A stretch of DNA of 64,000 nt from Lachnospiraceae bacterium (GCA_024403455.1 JAKSRR010000012.1:1-64000), one strand, 5' to 3'. Numbered from the stretch's first letter, positions 37,318 to 46,713 are shown. The notes: generated by a model from the letters alone, not told the origin. Translations and numbers: made by a program.

Positions 37318-38628
37318 GTGAGTGGAATCGTTCTATTTATTATCTTAATGTTCATCATCGTGCTTGTTGGTGTTTTCAACGAGCGTGTGCTAAAGATGCA
37401 GGGAGACATTGCCCTGATTCTATTTTCTTTCGTTATTTGTGGCGGGCTTTTTGCCATCAGTCAGATTCCAGGGATGGAGAATTTAAAGGCGAATCTGAAG
37501 GTGATTGGTTCCTTTAACTTTGAAGAGTACCTCATCGATACAGTACTTTGCTTCATGATTTTTGCCGGAGCCAGCAAAGTAAATATGCTAAAGTTTGGGC
37601 AGAATCTTAAGTCCATCAGCCTTTTAGCACTTTTGTCTACCGTGATATCTTCGGTGATGTATGGCCTGCTTTTCTGGGGCGTATCACAGCTCTTACCCAT
37701 CCACATGGATGTTGTTACCTGCATTTTACTTGGATGTATCGTATCTCCCACGGACCCTATTGCAGCTACAGGAATCCTAAGCAAACTTGGACTATCGAAG
37801 AACGTTATGGTTGTTATTGAGAGTGAATCCCTCTTTAACGATGGTACAGGTGTAGCTTTATTCGTTTTCTTTAAGAGCTTAGTGTCTCGCAGCGGCGGCA
37901 GTAACTTTTTGGTGATTATGTTGAAAGAAATTTTTGGTGCCGTGCTGGTGGCAACCGTAGTGTCCGCCATTATGCTTCTTTTATTTAGATTAACCAGAGA
38001 ACCAATCAGACAGATTATCATTAGCCTGCTGGCAGTTTCCTTAACCTACATGCTTTGTGAACACTTTGGATTCTCCGGAGTGATTGCTTCCGTTTTATGC
38101 GGTATGATTTTTGGTACTGCAAGAAGACGGATGGCACCCAGATTAAAGGTAGAAGACCCAGAGAATATGTATGGGGACTTTTGGGAAACATTAGAAAGCA
38201 TTTTAAATGCTATTTTATTTGCCATGATTGGAATCACCATTCTGGACTTTGAGATGAGTCCCATCATTTTGTATCTGATTCCTATGGCAATCTGTATTGG
38301 CTTGATTGGTCGATTTGCGGGTGTATTTACTTCCAGTATGATTATTGGCAATAAAAAGATGCCCGGCGGATATTCCAGAATGGAATTTGTGTCTCTTATG
38401 ACTTGGAGTGCGCTACGTGGTGGATTATCTTTAGCGCTTGCTATGAGCACCAGAGAGTTTTTGCCGGAAAATATATATCTGGTAGTGATGAATGTTGTTT
38501 ATATTTCCATCTTCTTTACGGTAATCGTGCAGGGATTAACCACAAAGAAGGTGTATACAGTTATTGAGAAAAAGAAAGCAATCAGACTTCGAAATAGCAG
38601 CCGGTGTAATCCCACAGGCAAGCAGTAG
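37318..38628 (+). CDS. CPA1-type Na+(K+)/H+ antiporter
   Basis: 436 residues with about 12 hydrophobic helices. Family residues are VSPTDPIAATGILSKLGLSK and ESESLFNDGTGVALFVF, which hold the ion-binding Asp pair of NhaP-like antiporters. It exports Na+ or K+ in exchange for protons. The start is GTG with AGGGTG upstream. The next gene encodes an RCK (TrkA-like) protein, 30 bases downstream; such pairing suggests nucleotide-gated cation transport. Confidence 0.9.
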   Translation: MSGIVLFIILMFIIVLVGVFNERVLKMQGDIALILFSFVICGGLFAISQIPGMENLKANLKVIGSFNFEEYLIDTVLCFMIFAGASKVNMLKFGQNLKSISLLALLSTVISSVMYGLLFWGVSQLLPIHMDVVTCILLGCIVSPTDPIAATGILSKLGLSKNVMVVIESESLFNDGTGVALFVFFKSLVSRSGGSNFLVIMLKEIFGAVLVATVVSAIMLLLFRLTREPIRQIIISLLAVSLTYMLCEHFGFSGVIASVLCGMIFGTARRRMAPRLKVEDPENMYGDFWETLESILNAILFAMIGITILDFEMSPIILYLIPMAICIGLIGRFAGVFTSSMIIGNKKMPGGYSRMEFVSLMTWSALRGGLSLALAMSTREFLPENIYLVVMNVVYISIFFTVIVQGLTTKKVYTVIEKKKAIRLRNSSRCNPTGKQ

Positions 38629-38658
38629 AGACAGGGTTTTAGAATAGAGGGCTAGGTA

Positions 38659-40026
38659 ATGAAGATTGTAATTGTTGGATTAACGGTCACTGGAAATCAT
38701 TTGGCAAGCTTATTAGCGGAAGAGCATCATGATGTTACGGTGATTAGCAAAGAAGAAAAAATGTGTAAGAGCATCACAGATCGCTATAGCGTAAATGCGG
38801 TTTGCGGTAATGCATCTTCTAAGGAGATATTGACCCGTGCCGGTGTTCCTACATCGGATGTTATTGTATGTCTCACAGAATCAGATGAGACCAATCTACA
38901 TATTGCCCTAATGGCAAAGAAAATGGGCTGTTCCTATGCGGCGGTTATGCTGATGGACCCTGCTGTATATGCTGAAAGAGAAGAACTTGCAAAAATCTAT
39001 CAGGTGGATTTCTTTGCAAATCCTAGAAATGCTATTGCAGAGGCTATGGTAAGACAGCTAGGTCTTCCTGCGAAGGTCCGGGCTGATGGATATTTTGAAC
39101 AGGCCGCAACCATTATTCGTTTCGTCATTGGTGAGGATTCTCCGCTTTGCAAATTGACGGTACAGAAGGCAAAAGAGTTTTTGAATGAGAAAATTCTAGT
39201 GGCGGCTGTATGCCGTAAAGAGCATGTCACTGTACCCCACGGAGAATTTGTTTTAGAAGCAGGAGATGAAATCAGTATCCTGACTGGTAATGATATTATC
39301 CGAGAAGTGGCTGTAAAACTGAAGTGTCTGCAGAAACCAGTAAAGAAAGTATTTTTGGTTGGCTGTGGCAGCGTGGGTTCCTATCTTGTAGAAAAACTGT
39401 TAGAAGAGAAAATTGGTGTGACCATTGTGGATGTGGATCACGAAAAATGTATCAAGCTTCGGGAAACCATGCCTCCCTCGGTAGAGGTTAACTATGTAGA
39501 AAGGCTGGATGCAGAGGAACTAAAGGCACTGCAGATTCACAGACATGATGCGGTCGTATTACTGACAGGTGCGGATGACGTCAATCTGGTTATTACCATG
39601 TTTGCTTGGTCATTATCCGTATCTTCCATATTAACGAAGATCGACATGCCGACCTATGAAACCATTTTTAACAAAGCGAACCTGGCGCTTGCATTCTCAC
39701 CAGCATCACTTTGTGGCAATAATTTTGTGACCTTTATCCGCAATGTGGAAGTATACAACGATCAGGGAAATGATATTAATCAGATTTATCCCATCGCAGG
39801 TGGTGCGGCAGAGACCATCGAATTCATTGCCTATGATACATCCAAGGGATTACATACTCCCTTAAAGGATCTGGCAAAGCAGTTCAAGAAGGATGTTCTG
39901 ATTGGTGCGATTATTCGTGATAAGAAGTTAATGATTCCAGATGGACAGACAACCATTGAACCAGGGGACAGAGTGATTGTGGTAACCAAAGAAAGGTTAC
40001 GAACATTAAATGAGATTTATAAGTAG
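38659..40026 (+). CDS. trkA: TrkA-like potassium transport regulator (double RCK)
   Basis: 455 residues built of two RCK_N/RCK_C units. The first Rossmann loop, IVGLTVTGNHLA, has lost the middle Gly of GXGXXG, and a conserved acidic residue follows later. The second, VFLVGCGSVGSYLVEKL, is intact with VDVDHEK. Two RCK_C domains (about 135-225 and 365-455) may bind c-di-AMP or other ligands as in related proteins. TrkH is not in the window; the adjacent antiporter could be the partner. The gene follows the antiporter closely. Confidence 0.88.
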   Translation: MKIVIVGLTVTGNHLASLLAEEHHDVTVISKEEKMCKSITDRYSVNAVCGNASSKEILTRAGVPTSDVIVCLTESDETNLHIALMAKKMGCSYAAVMLMDPAVYAEREELAKIYQVDFFANPRNAIAEAMVRQLGLPAKVRADGYFEQAATIIRFVIGEDSPLCKLTVQKAKEFLNEKILVAAVCRKEHVTVPHGEFVLEAGDEISILTGNDIIREVAVKLKCLQKPVKKVFLVGCGSVGSYLVEKLLEEKIGVTIVDVDHEKCIKLRETMPPSVEVNYVERLDAEELKALQIHRHDAVVLLTGADDVNLVITMFAWSLSVSSILTKIDMPTYETIFNKANLALAFSPASLCGNNFVTFIRNVEVYNDQGNDINQIYPIAGGAAETIEFIAYDTSKGLHTPLKDLAKQFKKDVLIGAIIRDKKLMIPDGQTTIEPGDRVIVVTKERLRTLNEIYK

Positions 40027-40045
40027 GGGTTAGGAGGAAACGTAA

Positions 40046-41416
40046 ATGACAGATGTGATTATTATTGGGGCAGGTCCGGGAGGGATTTTTTCTGCCTACG
40101 AATTAGTGAAATTAAATCCCGGTATGAAGATTACTGTGTTAGAAGCTGGTAATCCGCTTGATAAGAGAAAGTGTCCCATCGATGGGGAGAAGATTAAATC
40201 CTGCGTAGGTTGTAAGCCTTGCTCCATTATGAATGGATTTGGTGGAGCCGGAGCCTTTTCTGATGGTAAGTACAATATTACCAATCAGTTTGGCGGTACT
40301 TTGTATGAGTATATTGGTAAGAATCGTGCCATCGATTTAATGAAGTATGTAGATGAAATCAATTTGAAGCATGGCGGAGAAGGTACAAAACTGTACTCTA
40401 CCGCAAATTCCGATATTAAGAAACTGTGCCTACAGAATGGATTACATCTGCTAGATGCATCTGTAAGACATCTGGGAACGGATATCAATTACGTGGTACT
40501 AGAGAATATCTATAACGAACTGAAGGATCAGGTAGAGTTTAAATTTAACATGCCAGTTTCTAAAGTTGAAAAGCTGGAGAATGGGTATCGTGCCATTACG
40601 GAAAAGGGAGAGGTGTTTGAAGGGGAGAAGTGCATCATCTCTGCAGGCCGTAGTGGTTCCAAATGGATGGAGACGGTATGTAAGGATCTAGCGATTCCTA
40701 CAAAGAGTAACCGTGTAGATATCGGTGTGCGTGTGGAACTTCCTGCAGAAGTATTTTCTCATCTGACAGATGAACTTTATGAATCCAAGATTATCTACAG
40801 AACGGAGAAGTATGGTGATTTGGTTCGTACCTTCTGTATGAATCCCAAGGGTGCTGTAGTAAATGAAAATACCAATGGCATTGTTACCGTAAATGGTCAC
40901 AGCTACGAAGATCCTGCGAAACAGACGGAAAATACAAATTTTGCATTACTAGTGGCAAAGCACTTTTCTGCACCCTTTAAGGATAGTAATGGTTATGGTG
41001 AAAGTATCGCCCGTCTCTCCAATATGCTTGGCGGTGGTGTTATTGTACAAAGGTTTGGTGACCTTATCGCAGGAAAGCGCAGTACCGAGAGCCGTATTCA
41101 GGAAGCGTTTATTACACCGACCTTAGCAGCAACTCCCGGAGATTTAAGCCTTGTTATGCCGAAGCGTATCCTAGATGGCATTATCGAAATGATTTATAAG
41201 CTGGACAAGATTGCACCTGGTACGGCCAATGTGGATACACTATTATATGGCGTGGAAGTGAAGTTTTATAACATGGAAGTGGAAATTGATGAAAATCTGG
41301 AGACACCCCACAAAGGGCTCTTCATCATCGGTGACTGCTCTGGAATTACCCACTCGTTGTCTCATGCTTCTGCCAGCGGTGTGCATGTAGCAAGATATAT
41401 TGCGGGAGAAAAGTAG
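40046..41416 (+). CDS. FAD-dependent oxidoreductase
   Basis: 456 residues. The N-terminal FAD-binding loop is VIIIGAGPGGIFSAYELVK. A Cys-rich segment at about 44-60 (CPIDGEKIKSCVGCKPC) and the following GGAGAFSDGKYNIT match a family of flavoproteins found widely in Firmicutes and often annotated only as NAD(P)/FAD-dependent dehydrogenases. The C-terminal GLFIIGDCSGITHSLSHASASG closes the FAD site. Substrate unknown. AGGAGG sets the ATG. Confidence 0.85.
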   Translation: MTDVIIIGAGPGGIFSAYELVKLNPGMKITVLEAGNPLDKRKCPIDGEKIKSCVGCKPCSIMNGFGGAGAFSDGKYNITNQFGGTLYEYIGKNRAIDLMKYVDEINLKHGGEGTKLYSTANSDIKKLCLQNGLHLLDASVRHLGTDINYVVLENIYNELKDQVEFKFNMPVSKVEKLENGYRAITEKGEVFEGEKCIISAGRSGSKWMETVCKDLAIPTKSNRVDIGVRVELPAEVFSHLTDELYESKIIYRTEKYGDLVRTFCMNPKGAVVNENTNGIVTVNGHSYEDPAKQTENTNFALLVAKHFSAPFKDSNGYGESIARLSNMLGGGVIVQRFGDLIAGKRSTESRIQEAFITPTLAATPGDLSLVMPKRILDGIIEMIYKLDKIAPGTANVDTLLYGVEVKFYNMEVEIDENLETPHKGLFIIGDCSGITHSLSHASASGVHVARYIAGEK

Positions 41417-41419
41417 AAA

Positions 41420-42178
41420 ATGTTTCGCTTTATTCTGATTATGATTGGACTGGTGCTTTTTCTTCTGGTAACCATTCCGATACAATTGATTATGCTGATT
41501 GTAAGGCTGTTCTCTAAGAGAGCCAGTGCCTGTGCATCATTAACCATAGTAAGTGGTGCTTTTCATCTGCTGAAATTTATTGCCGGCACCAAAGTTACTT
41601 ACCGGGGACTAGAGAATGTACCGAAGGACGAAGCGGTTCTGTATGTTATGAACCATAGAAGTTACTTTGATATCATTACCACCTATCCGAAGGCAAAACG
41701 CCCAACGGGATACATATCCAAGGATGGACTGGCGAAAGTACCTTCCCTGTCCTGGTGGATGCGTCTTTTGGGCTGCGGGTTTATGGACCGAAAAGACATT
41801 AAAAAAGGTCTGCAGACCATAAATGAAAGTGCGGAGAAGATTAAAAATGGATTCTCCATTACCATTTGTCCGGAAGGTACCAGAAATAAGACAAATGATC
41901 CTTTGATGGAGTTTAAGGGCGGTGCGTTAAAGATTGCAGAAAAAGCGGGATGCAAGATTGTTCCAGTGGTATGCAATGGTACCGACGAGGTTTGGGAAAA
42001 GCAGTTCCCGAAGATTCGTCCTACGAAGGTGCTTGTTGAGTACCTTCCTCCCATTGATGTGGGGGCCATGGATAAGGCACAGCGTAAAGGTCTAACGGAT
42101 ATGGTTCACAAATGTATGTGGGATTGCTATGTTCGTAATGATCAGGAAAGAAAAGAAAGTGCTAAGCAGGGGAAGTAG
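41420..42178 (+). CDS. plsC: 1-acyl-sn-glycerol-3-phosphate acyltransferase
   Basis: 252 residues. One N-terminal membrane segment (about 5-30), then the acyltransferase motifs NHRSYFDI (HX4D), CGFMDRKDIKKG and ICPEGTRNKTNDP (EGTR), and VPVVCNGT. It makes phosphatidic acid from lysophosphatidic acid. It begins three bases after the flavoprotein gene and 22 before pyrC. Confidence 0.92.
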   Translation: MFRFILIMIGLVLFLLVTIPIQLIMLIVRLFSKRASACASLTIVSGAFHLLKFIAGTKVTYRGLENVPKDEAVLYVMNHRSYFDIITTYPKAKRPTGYISKDGLAKVPSLSWWMRLLGCGFMDRKDIKKGLQTINESAEKIKNGFSITICPEGTRNKTNDPLMEFKGGALKIAEKAGCKIVPVVCNGTDEVWEKQFPKIRPTKVLVEYLPPIDVGAMDKAQRKGLTDMVHKCMWDCYVRNDQERKESAKQGK

Positions 42179-42200
42179 TTAACCCCGCAAGGAGATATAC

Positions 42201-43472
42201 ATGCAGCAGCTACTGATTAAAAATGTACATATTATGGATCCGGCCTCTAGAGAGGAATATGATGGAAATATTCTTTGCGAGAATGGAAAGATTGTATCCT
42301 TAGGCGCATGTGAAGCACCAGAGGGTGCCACAGTTATTGATGGTAGCGGATGTATTGCAGCACCTGGATTTGTGGATGCCCACGTACATTTTAGAGATCC
42401 TGGATTCACAGCAAAGGAAGATATTTATACTGGTGCAAAGGCAGCTGCAGCAGGCGGATTTACTTCCGTTATTATGATGGCGAATACAAAGCCGGCCATT
42501 GATAGTGTGGAGACGTTGCAGTATTGCTTGAATAAAGGCAAGGAGACTGGGATTCATGTATATAGTGCCTGTACAGTAACAAAGGGGATGGAAGGAAAAG
42601 AACTGTCTCCGTTAAAAACGTTACATCAGGCAGGAGCAGTATGCTTCACGGATGATGGGAAGCCCATCTTAGACGAGGCGTTAGTAGAGAAAGCAATGCT
42701 ACTTGCCAAAGAAAGCGACGTACCCATTAGTTTCCATGAGGAAGATCCTGCTTATATTAAGACCAATGGTATTCATGAAGGAACGGTTTCCGAGGAACTT
42801 GGTATTCCCGGCTCCCCTAGAGAAGCAGAGATTACCATGATTGCCAGAGATTGCGAGATTGCAATAAAGACAGGCGCAAAAGTTGTCATTCAGCATATCA
42901 GTTCAAAGGAAGGTGTAGAACTGGTTCGTACATACAAGAAGAAAGGGGCTTCCATTTATGCGGAAGCTACACCCCACCATTTTTCGTTAACCCATGAGGC
43001 GGTGCGGAAGCATGGAACCTATGCAAAGATGAATCCACCCCTCCGTGAGGAGGAAGACCGATTGGCCGTGATAGAGGGCCTTAAGGATGGTACGATTTCT
43101 ATGATTGCAACGGATCATGCGCCACATACAAAAGAGGAAAAGGCTGCCAGTGAATTTGGAAAAGCACCCAGTGGAATCATAGGCCTTGAGACATCCCTGT
43201 CTTTAGGAATCAAGAATCTCGTGCAGTCAGGGGCATTATCCATGATGGATTTGATGGATCGAATGAGCCTAGGAACGGCTTCCTTATACAAACTTCCTGC
43301 CGGTGTATTGCAGGTTGGAGAGCCTGCGGACCTAGTGATCTTTGATCCTAAAGCGACAAAAGTGGCTGGAGATTATGCATCAAAAGCAGAGAATACCCCC
43401 TTTACGGGTGAGGAATTACCTGGCGTAGTGAAGTATACCATTTGTGATGGAGAGATTGTCTATAGAGGATAA
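42201..43472 (+). CDS. pyrC: Dihydroorotase
   Basis: 423 residues, type I dihydroorotase of the amidohydrolase superfamily. Metal ligands are visible in DAHVHFRDPG, SFHEEDP, QHISSKEG and ATDHAPHTKEEK. It cyclises carbamoyl aspartate in UMP synthesis. AAGGAG precedes the ATG. pyrK and pyrD follow after one minus-strand gene, so the pyr genes are clustered but interrupted. A terminator shared with the convergent CYTH gene follows. Confidence 0.95.
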   Translation: MQQLLIKNVHIMDPASREEYDGNILCENGKIVSLGACEAPEGATVIDGSGCIAAPGFVDAHVHFRDPGFTAKEDIYTGAKAAAAGGFTSVIMMANTKPAIDSVETLQYCLNKGKETGIHVYSACTVTKGMEGKELSPLKTLHQAGAVCFTDDGKPILDEALVEKAMLLAKESDVPISFHEEDPAYIKTNGIHEGTVSEELGIPGSPREAEITMIARDCEIAIKTGAKVVIQHISSKEGVELVRTYKKKGASIYAEATPHHFSLTHEAVRKHGTYAKMNPPLREEEDRLAVIEGLKDGTISMIATDHAPHTKEEKAASEFGKAPSGIIGLETSLSLGIKNLVQSGALSMMDLMDRMSLGTASLYKLPAGVLQVGEPADLVIFDPKATKVAGDYASKAENTPFTGEELPGVVKYTICDGEIVYRG

Positions 43473-43475
43473 AAG

Positions 43476-43502
43476 AAAACCCCGCCATTTGGGGACGGGG
43501 CT
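43476..43502 (-). terminator. Terminator between convergent pyrC and CYTH genes
   Basis: CCCCG (43480-43484) pairs with CGGGG (43496-43500), with extra pairing inside. Read on the minus strand the stem is followed by TTTTCTTTT, so it mainly ends the CYTH gene transcript. Confidence 0.75.
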
Positions 43503-43511
43503 GGGACTTTC

Positions 43512-43973
43512 CTAAGAAAAGATTTGCTTGCTCATATTGCTGTTGGCATACTGGCGATCTTCTGTAACATCCTCGCCAAGCCAGGAGGGTTTCTGGTAAC
43601 GCAGCATATCTTCTTCGCTATCAAACTCTACTTCTGCAAGGATAAGAGGCGCGAAGGGGGCATCGAAGACATCTAGTTCGATGGTGTGCTTGCCGTCTTC
43701 ATCAGGAATGAGATAACGTGTCTTGCTGATGATATTACCATCTGTTTTGGCTTTTAAATGCAGATAAGCTTCCTCTGTCAGTGGGAGATTGTATTCTTCA
43801 CGAACAGCAAAGCCCTTTCCTTTATAAGTCATATAATAGTGGTCATCCTCTTTGCGCACCCGAACGACGGGAGAGGTGCAAAGGTAAGCCTGTTCTAACT
43901 TATGAAAGGCATAGCGGCTTACATCGGGTAGTGTTCTTACGAGATATTTGCGTTCGATTTCGACATTTTGCAT
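43512..43973 (-). CDS. CYTH-domain protein (triphosphate hydrolase fold)
   Basis: 153 residues. The N-terminus VEIERKYLV is the EXEXK signature of CYTH proteins; later MTYKGKG, REEYNLPL, ELDVFDAPFAPLILAEVEF supply further charged residues of the tunnel. Members hydrolyse inorganic triphosphate or make cyclic/thiamine phosphates; most bacterial stand-alone forms act as tripolyphosphatases. It lies alone on the minus strand between pyrC and pyrK, with GGAGAA upstream of its ATG. Confidence 0.9.
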   Translation of the reverse strand: MQNVEIERKYLVRTLPDVSRYAFHKLEQAYLCTSPVVRVRKEDDHYYMTYKGKGFAVREEYNLPLTEEAYLHLKAKTDGNIISKTRYLIPDEDGKHTIELDVFDAPFAPLILAEVEFDSEEDMLRYQKPSWLGEDVTEDRQYANSNMSKQIFS

Positions 43974-44059
43974 AGGGATTCTCCTGTGGTTGTTAAGAAA
44001 TTATGATGTATCAAATTATACACAATAAAACACAATAAAACATGAAATGAGGTCATTTT

Positions 44060-44833
44060 ATGGCAAAAGAAAAACAGACAGCAGTCGTAGTGAAACAGGA
44101 AAAATTAACAGAGGGAGTTTACTCTCTTGTCATCAAGGCACCTATGGCAGGGCAGGCGCGCCCAGGTCAGTTCGTGGCAGTGTTCCCAAAGGATAAGAGT
44201 CATCTTTTGGGTCGTCCCATCAGTATCTGTGATGCAGATCCTGCGGCAGAAACCCTTCGTTTGGTTTACCGTGTGGCAGGAAATGGAACGGCAGAGTTTT
44301 CTGCACTACAGTCTGGCAATACGGTAGATGTTCTTGGGATTTTAGGTAATGGCTATGACTTATCTATATTTGCAGGAAAGAAAGTCATCGTAATCGGTGG
44401 TGGTATTGGTATTCCGCCTATGCTTATGACGGCAAAGCAGTTTGCTGGAGAGAAGGTGGCTGTGCTTGGTTATAATGGTGGAGACCTATTCTTAAAGGAA
44501 GAATTTGATAAAGAGTGCACCACCTATGTAGCGACGATGGATGGCTCTGCAGGTACGAAGGGAACGGTCATTGATGCCATTAAAGCAGAAGGAATTACAG
44601 GAGATGTGATTCTGGCTTGTGGTCCGATGCCTATGCTTCGTGCGGTGAAAGAATACGCAAAAGGAAATGGTATGATGGCATTTATTTCATTGGAAGAACG
44701 TATGGCCTGCGGCGTGGGCGCATGTCTTGGCTGTGTAACCAAAACCACAGAGGTACATCATCATACCAATGTAGAGAATGCTAGAATCTGCTTGGATGGT
44801 CCTGTATTTAATGCAGAGGATGTGAATATATAA
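44060..44833 (+). CDS. pyrK: Dihydroorotate dehydrogenase electron-transfer subunit PyrK
   Basis: 257 residues. FAD-binding part with RPISICDADP, the NAD-binding IGGGIGIPPM, and a C-terminal 2Fe-2S loop MACGVGACLGCVTKT followed by a fourth Cys in ARICLDGP. It passes electrons from PyrD to NAD+. Present together with pyrD of type 1B. GAGGTC precedes the ATG at the expected distance. Confidence 0.95.
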   Translation: MAKEKQTAVVVKQEKLTEGVYSLVIKAPMAGQARPGQFVAVFPKDKSHLLGRPISICDADPAAETLRLVYRVAGNGTAEFSALQSGNTVDVLGILGNGYDLSIFAGKKVIVIGGGIGIPPMLMTAKQFAGEKVAVLGYNGGDLFLKEEFDKECTTYVATMDGSAGTKGTVIDAIKAEGITGDVILACGPMPMLRAVKEYAKGNGMMAFISLEERMACGVGACLGCVTKTTEVHHHTNVENARICLDGPVFNAEDVNI

Positions 44834-44901
44834 GCAGGCTTTATAAAATATAGTAGATGCGTTGTTTTGGAGCGTAGGCCGTTAAGGCATTCCATAAAAG
44901 A

Positions 44902-44928
44902 ATCATGCATAGATGCATTTTGCATGAT
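44902..44928 (+). other. Hairpin between pyrK and pyrD
   Basis: ATCATGCA (44902-44909) pairs perfectly with TGCATGAT (44921-44928), directly before the pyrD ribosome site AAAGGG at 44932. It has no T run and could modulate pyrD translation or mRNA stability. Confidence 0.5.
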
Positions 44929-44944
44929 GTGAAAGGGCATGGTA

Positions 44945-45856
44945 ATGATTATGAATACAAGTGTTAATATCGCTGGTGTGGAACTAAAGAATCCTGTTAT
45001 GACAGCGTCTGGAACCTTTGGTTCTGGTGCAGAATACAGCGAGTTTGTTGATTTAAATAAACTGGGTGCAGTGGTAACGAAGGGTGTTTCCGCAGTGCCT
45101 TGGCCGGGCAATCCTACCCCTCGCGTGGCAGAGGTATATGGTGGTATGTTAAATGCTATCGGGTTACAGAATCCTGGTGTGGATGTATTTGCTTCCAGAG
45201 ACATTCCTTTCTTGCAGCAGTTTGATACAAAGGTAATTGTGAATGTCTGTGGTAAGACGGTAGAAGATTATATTGCTGTAGTAGAGCGATTAAATGAGGA
45301 ACCCATCGATATGATGGAGATTAACCTTTCCTGTCCCAATGTTAAGGCGGGGGCCCTTGCTTTTGGACAGGATGCAAAGGTACTTGCTGGGGTTACCTCA
45401 GCGTTACGTATGGTTTGTAAGAAACCAATGATTATTAAACTCAGTCCTAATGTGTCCAATATTGGAGATATGGCAAGAGCAGCAGAATCTGCTGGTGCGG
45501 ATGCAGTATCTCTTATTAATACGCTCATTGGTATGAAGATTGATATCAATCGTCGTAAGTTTGTACTTGCGAACAAGACTGGTGGCTTCTCTGGCCCAGC
45601 AGTGAAGCCGGTAGCGGTTCGTATGGTGTATGAAGTAGCGCAGGCAGTACAGATTCCTATTATTGGTATGGGTGGTATTGCAAATGCAGAAGATGCAATA
45701 GAATTCATTTTGGCCGGTGCCACAGCAGTATCTGTAGGAACGATGAACTTTGTGGACCCCAGGACTACGGAAAAGGTTGTTCAAGGTATTGAAGAGTATA
45801 TGCGTAAGTATGATGTACAGGATATCAAGGAACTGATTGGTGCAGTGAATCAGTAG
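44945..45856 (+). CDS. pyrD: Dihydroorotate dehydrogenase type 1B catalytic subunit
   Basis: 303 residues. Motifs MTASGTFGSGAEY, INLSCPNVKAG with the catalytic Cys in the loop, IIKLSPNV, NKTGGFSGPAVKPVAVRMVYE and IIGMGGIANAEDA match PyrDB. It oxidises dihydroorotate to orotate with PyrK. Three in-frame ATGs (44939, 44945, 44951) are possible; 44945 has the best spacing to AAAGGG at 44932-44937. Confidence 0.95.
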   Translation: MIMNTSVNIAGVELKNPVMTASGTFGSGAEYSEFVDLNKLGAVVTKGVSAVPWPGNPTPRVAEVYGGMLNAIGLQNPGVDVFASRDIPFLQQFDTKVIVNVCGKTVEDYIAVVERLNEEPIDMMEINLSCPNVKAGALAFGQDAKVLAGVTSALRMVCKKPMIIKLSPNVSNIGDMARAAESAGADAVSLINTLIGMKIDINRRKFVLANKTGGFSGPAVKPVAVRMVYEVAQAVQIPIIGMGGIANAEDAIEFILAGATAVSVGTMNFVDPRTTEKVVQGIEEYMRKYDVQDIKELIGAVNQ

Positions 45857-45870
45857 TAGAGTCGTTTGGT

Positions 45871-45968
45871 AAGTTTTGACTGTGGGAAGAAGCGAATCTG
45901 AGCCTCTCTTCGGTCAGAAAAGAATATTCCCTCAGAGAGGCATCAGATTCTGCTTCTCTAGAAAACTT
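45871..45968. repeat. Long imperfect inverted repeat after pyrD
   Basis: The arm 45888-45908 pairs with 45935-45957 over 21 base pairs with two single-base bulges (A45942, T45951). An outer AAGTTTT/AAAACTT (45871-45877 with 45962-45968) extends the stem. The loop is about 26 bases. There is no T run beside it. It may be a structured RNA end of the pyr transcript or a small mobile remnant. Confidence 0.7.
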
Positions 45969-46025
45969 AGATTGTTTCAGCCACCTCTTTTTGACGAGAA
46001 TCCAATATTTTTTGAAAATAAGGGT

Positions 46026-46052
46026 TAAGTATGGAACGATTCTATCCGATAC
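46026..46052 (+). promoter_or_regulatory. Sigma-D (sigma-28)-like promoter
   Basis: TAAG (46026-46029), exactly 15 bases, then TCCGATAC (46045-46052). This is close to the flagellar/chemotaxis sigma-D consensus TAAA-N15-GCCGATAT. It precedes the gene at 46099 by about 40 bases. Confidence 0.6.
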
Positions 46053-46098
46053 AATACTTACCAAGTATAGCTACAACCATAGAAAGGAGACGAAAAAC

Positions 46099-46704
46099 AT
46101 GGATGTAAATGGAGTTACAAGTGTAGCAAGCAGTAATATGGTGCAGGCAGGAAGCAAGACAGAGACAGCAGCTGTAGAGGCACAGGCTGAAAAGACTTCC
46201 ACTTCTTTTAGCGAAGAAGCGGCAGTTTTTGAGAAAAGCGAGGCAGCAGCACCTGCAAAGACCTATACCCCTAACACGGATATGGTGGCAAAGCTGAAGG
46301 CAGATGCAGAGGCAAGAACCAGCCAGCTGCAGGATATTGTAAATAAGCTGTTAACCAAGCAGGCCGGAACCTATAATGCAGCTAATGGGTTAAAGAGTCT
46401 TTTTGAGAATCTTGAAGTGGATGAGGCAACTCGTGCGCAGGCTGAGAAAGACATTGCAGATGATGGATACTGGGGCGTAGATCAGACCTCTTCCAGAATC
46501 TTTGATTTCGCTATGGCACTGTCCGGTGGTGATCCCGACAAGATGGAACAGATGCGTGATGCATTCACCAAGGGATTCAAGCAGGCAACTGGTACCTGGG
46601 GAGCTGATCTTCCTGATATCAGCCAGAGAACCGCAGAAGCTGTTTACCAGAAGTTCGATGATTACAAGAAGCAGATGGAAGAGCAGACTGCTGGAACCGT
46701 ATAA
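46099..46704 (+). CDS. Conserved-looking protein, possibly motility-regulated
   Basis: 201 residues. A low-complexity Ala/Ser/Glu-rich N-terminus (1-65) precedes a helical domain (about 75-195) with DIADDGYWGVDQTSSRIFDF, ALSGGDPDKMEQMRDAFTKG and TWGADLPDISQRTAEAVYQK. Similar YW...GGDP...LPDIS domains occur in many bacteria, some misleadingly labelled hydrogenase-4 component G; function is unknown. The upstream sigma-D-like promoter suggests expression with flagellar genes. AAAGGAG sets the ATG. It ends just before a palindrome half copy and a terminator. Confidence 0.8.
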   Translation: MDVNGVTSVASSNMVQAGSKTETAAVEAQAEKTSTSFSEEAAVFEKSEAAAPAKTYTPNTDMVAKLKADAEARTSQLQDIVNKLLTKQAGTYNAANGLKSLFENLEVDEATRAQAEKDIADDGYWGVDQTSSRIFDFAMALSGGDPDKMEQMRDAFTKGFKQATGTWGADLPDISQRTAEAVYQKFDDYKKQMEEQTAGTV

Positions 46705-46713
46705 ACAAACATC

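Noticed and set aside
45268-45784. Overlapping minus-strand frames in pyrD
   Set aside because: Both are antisense to pyrD motifs and overlap each other; no start signals.
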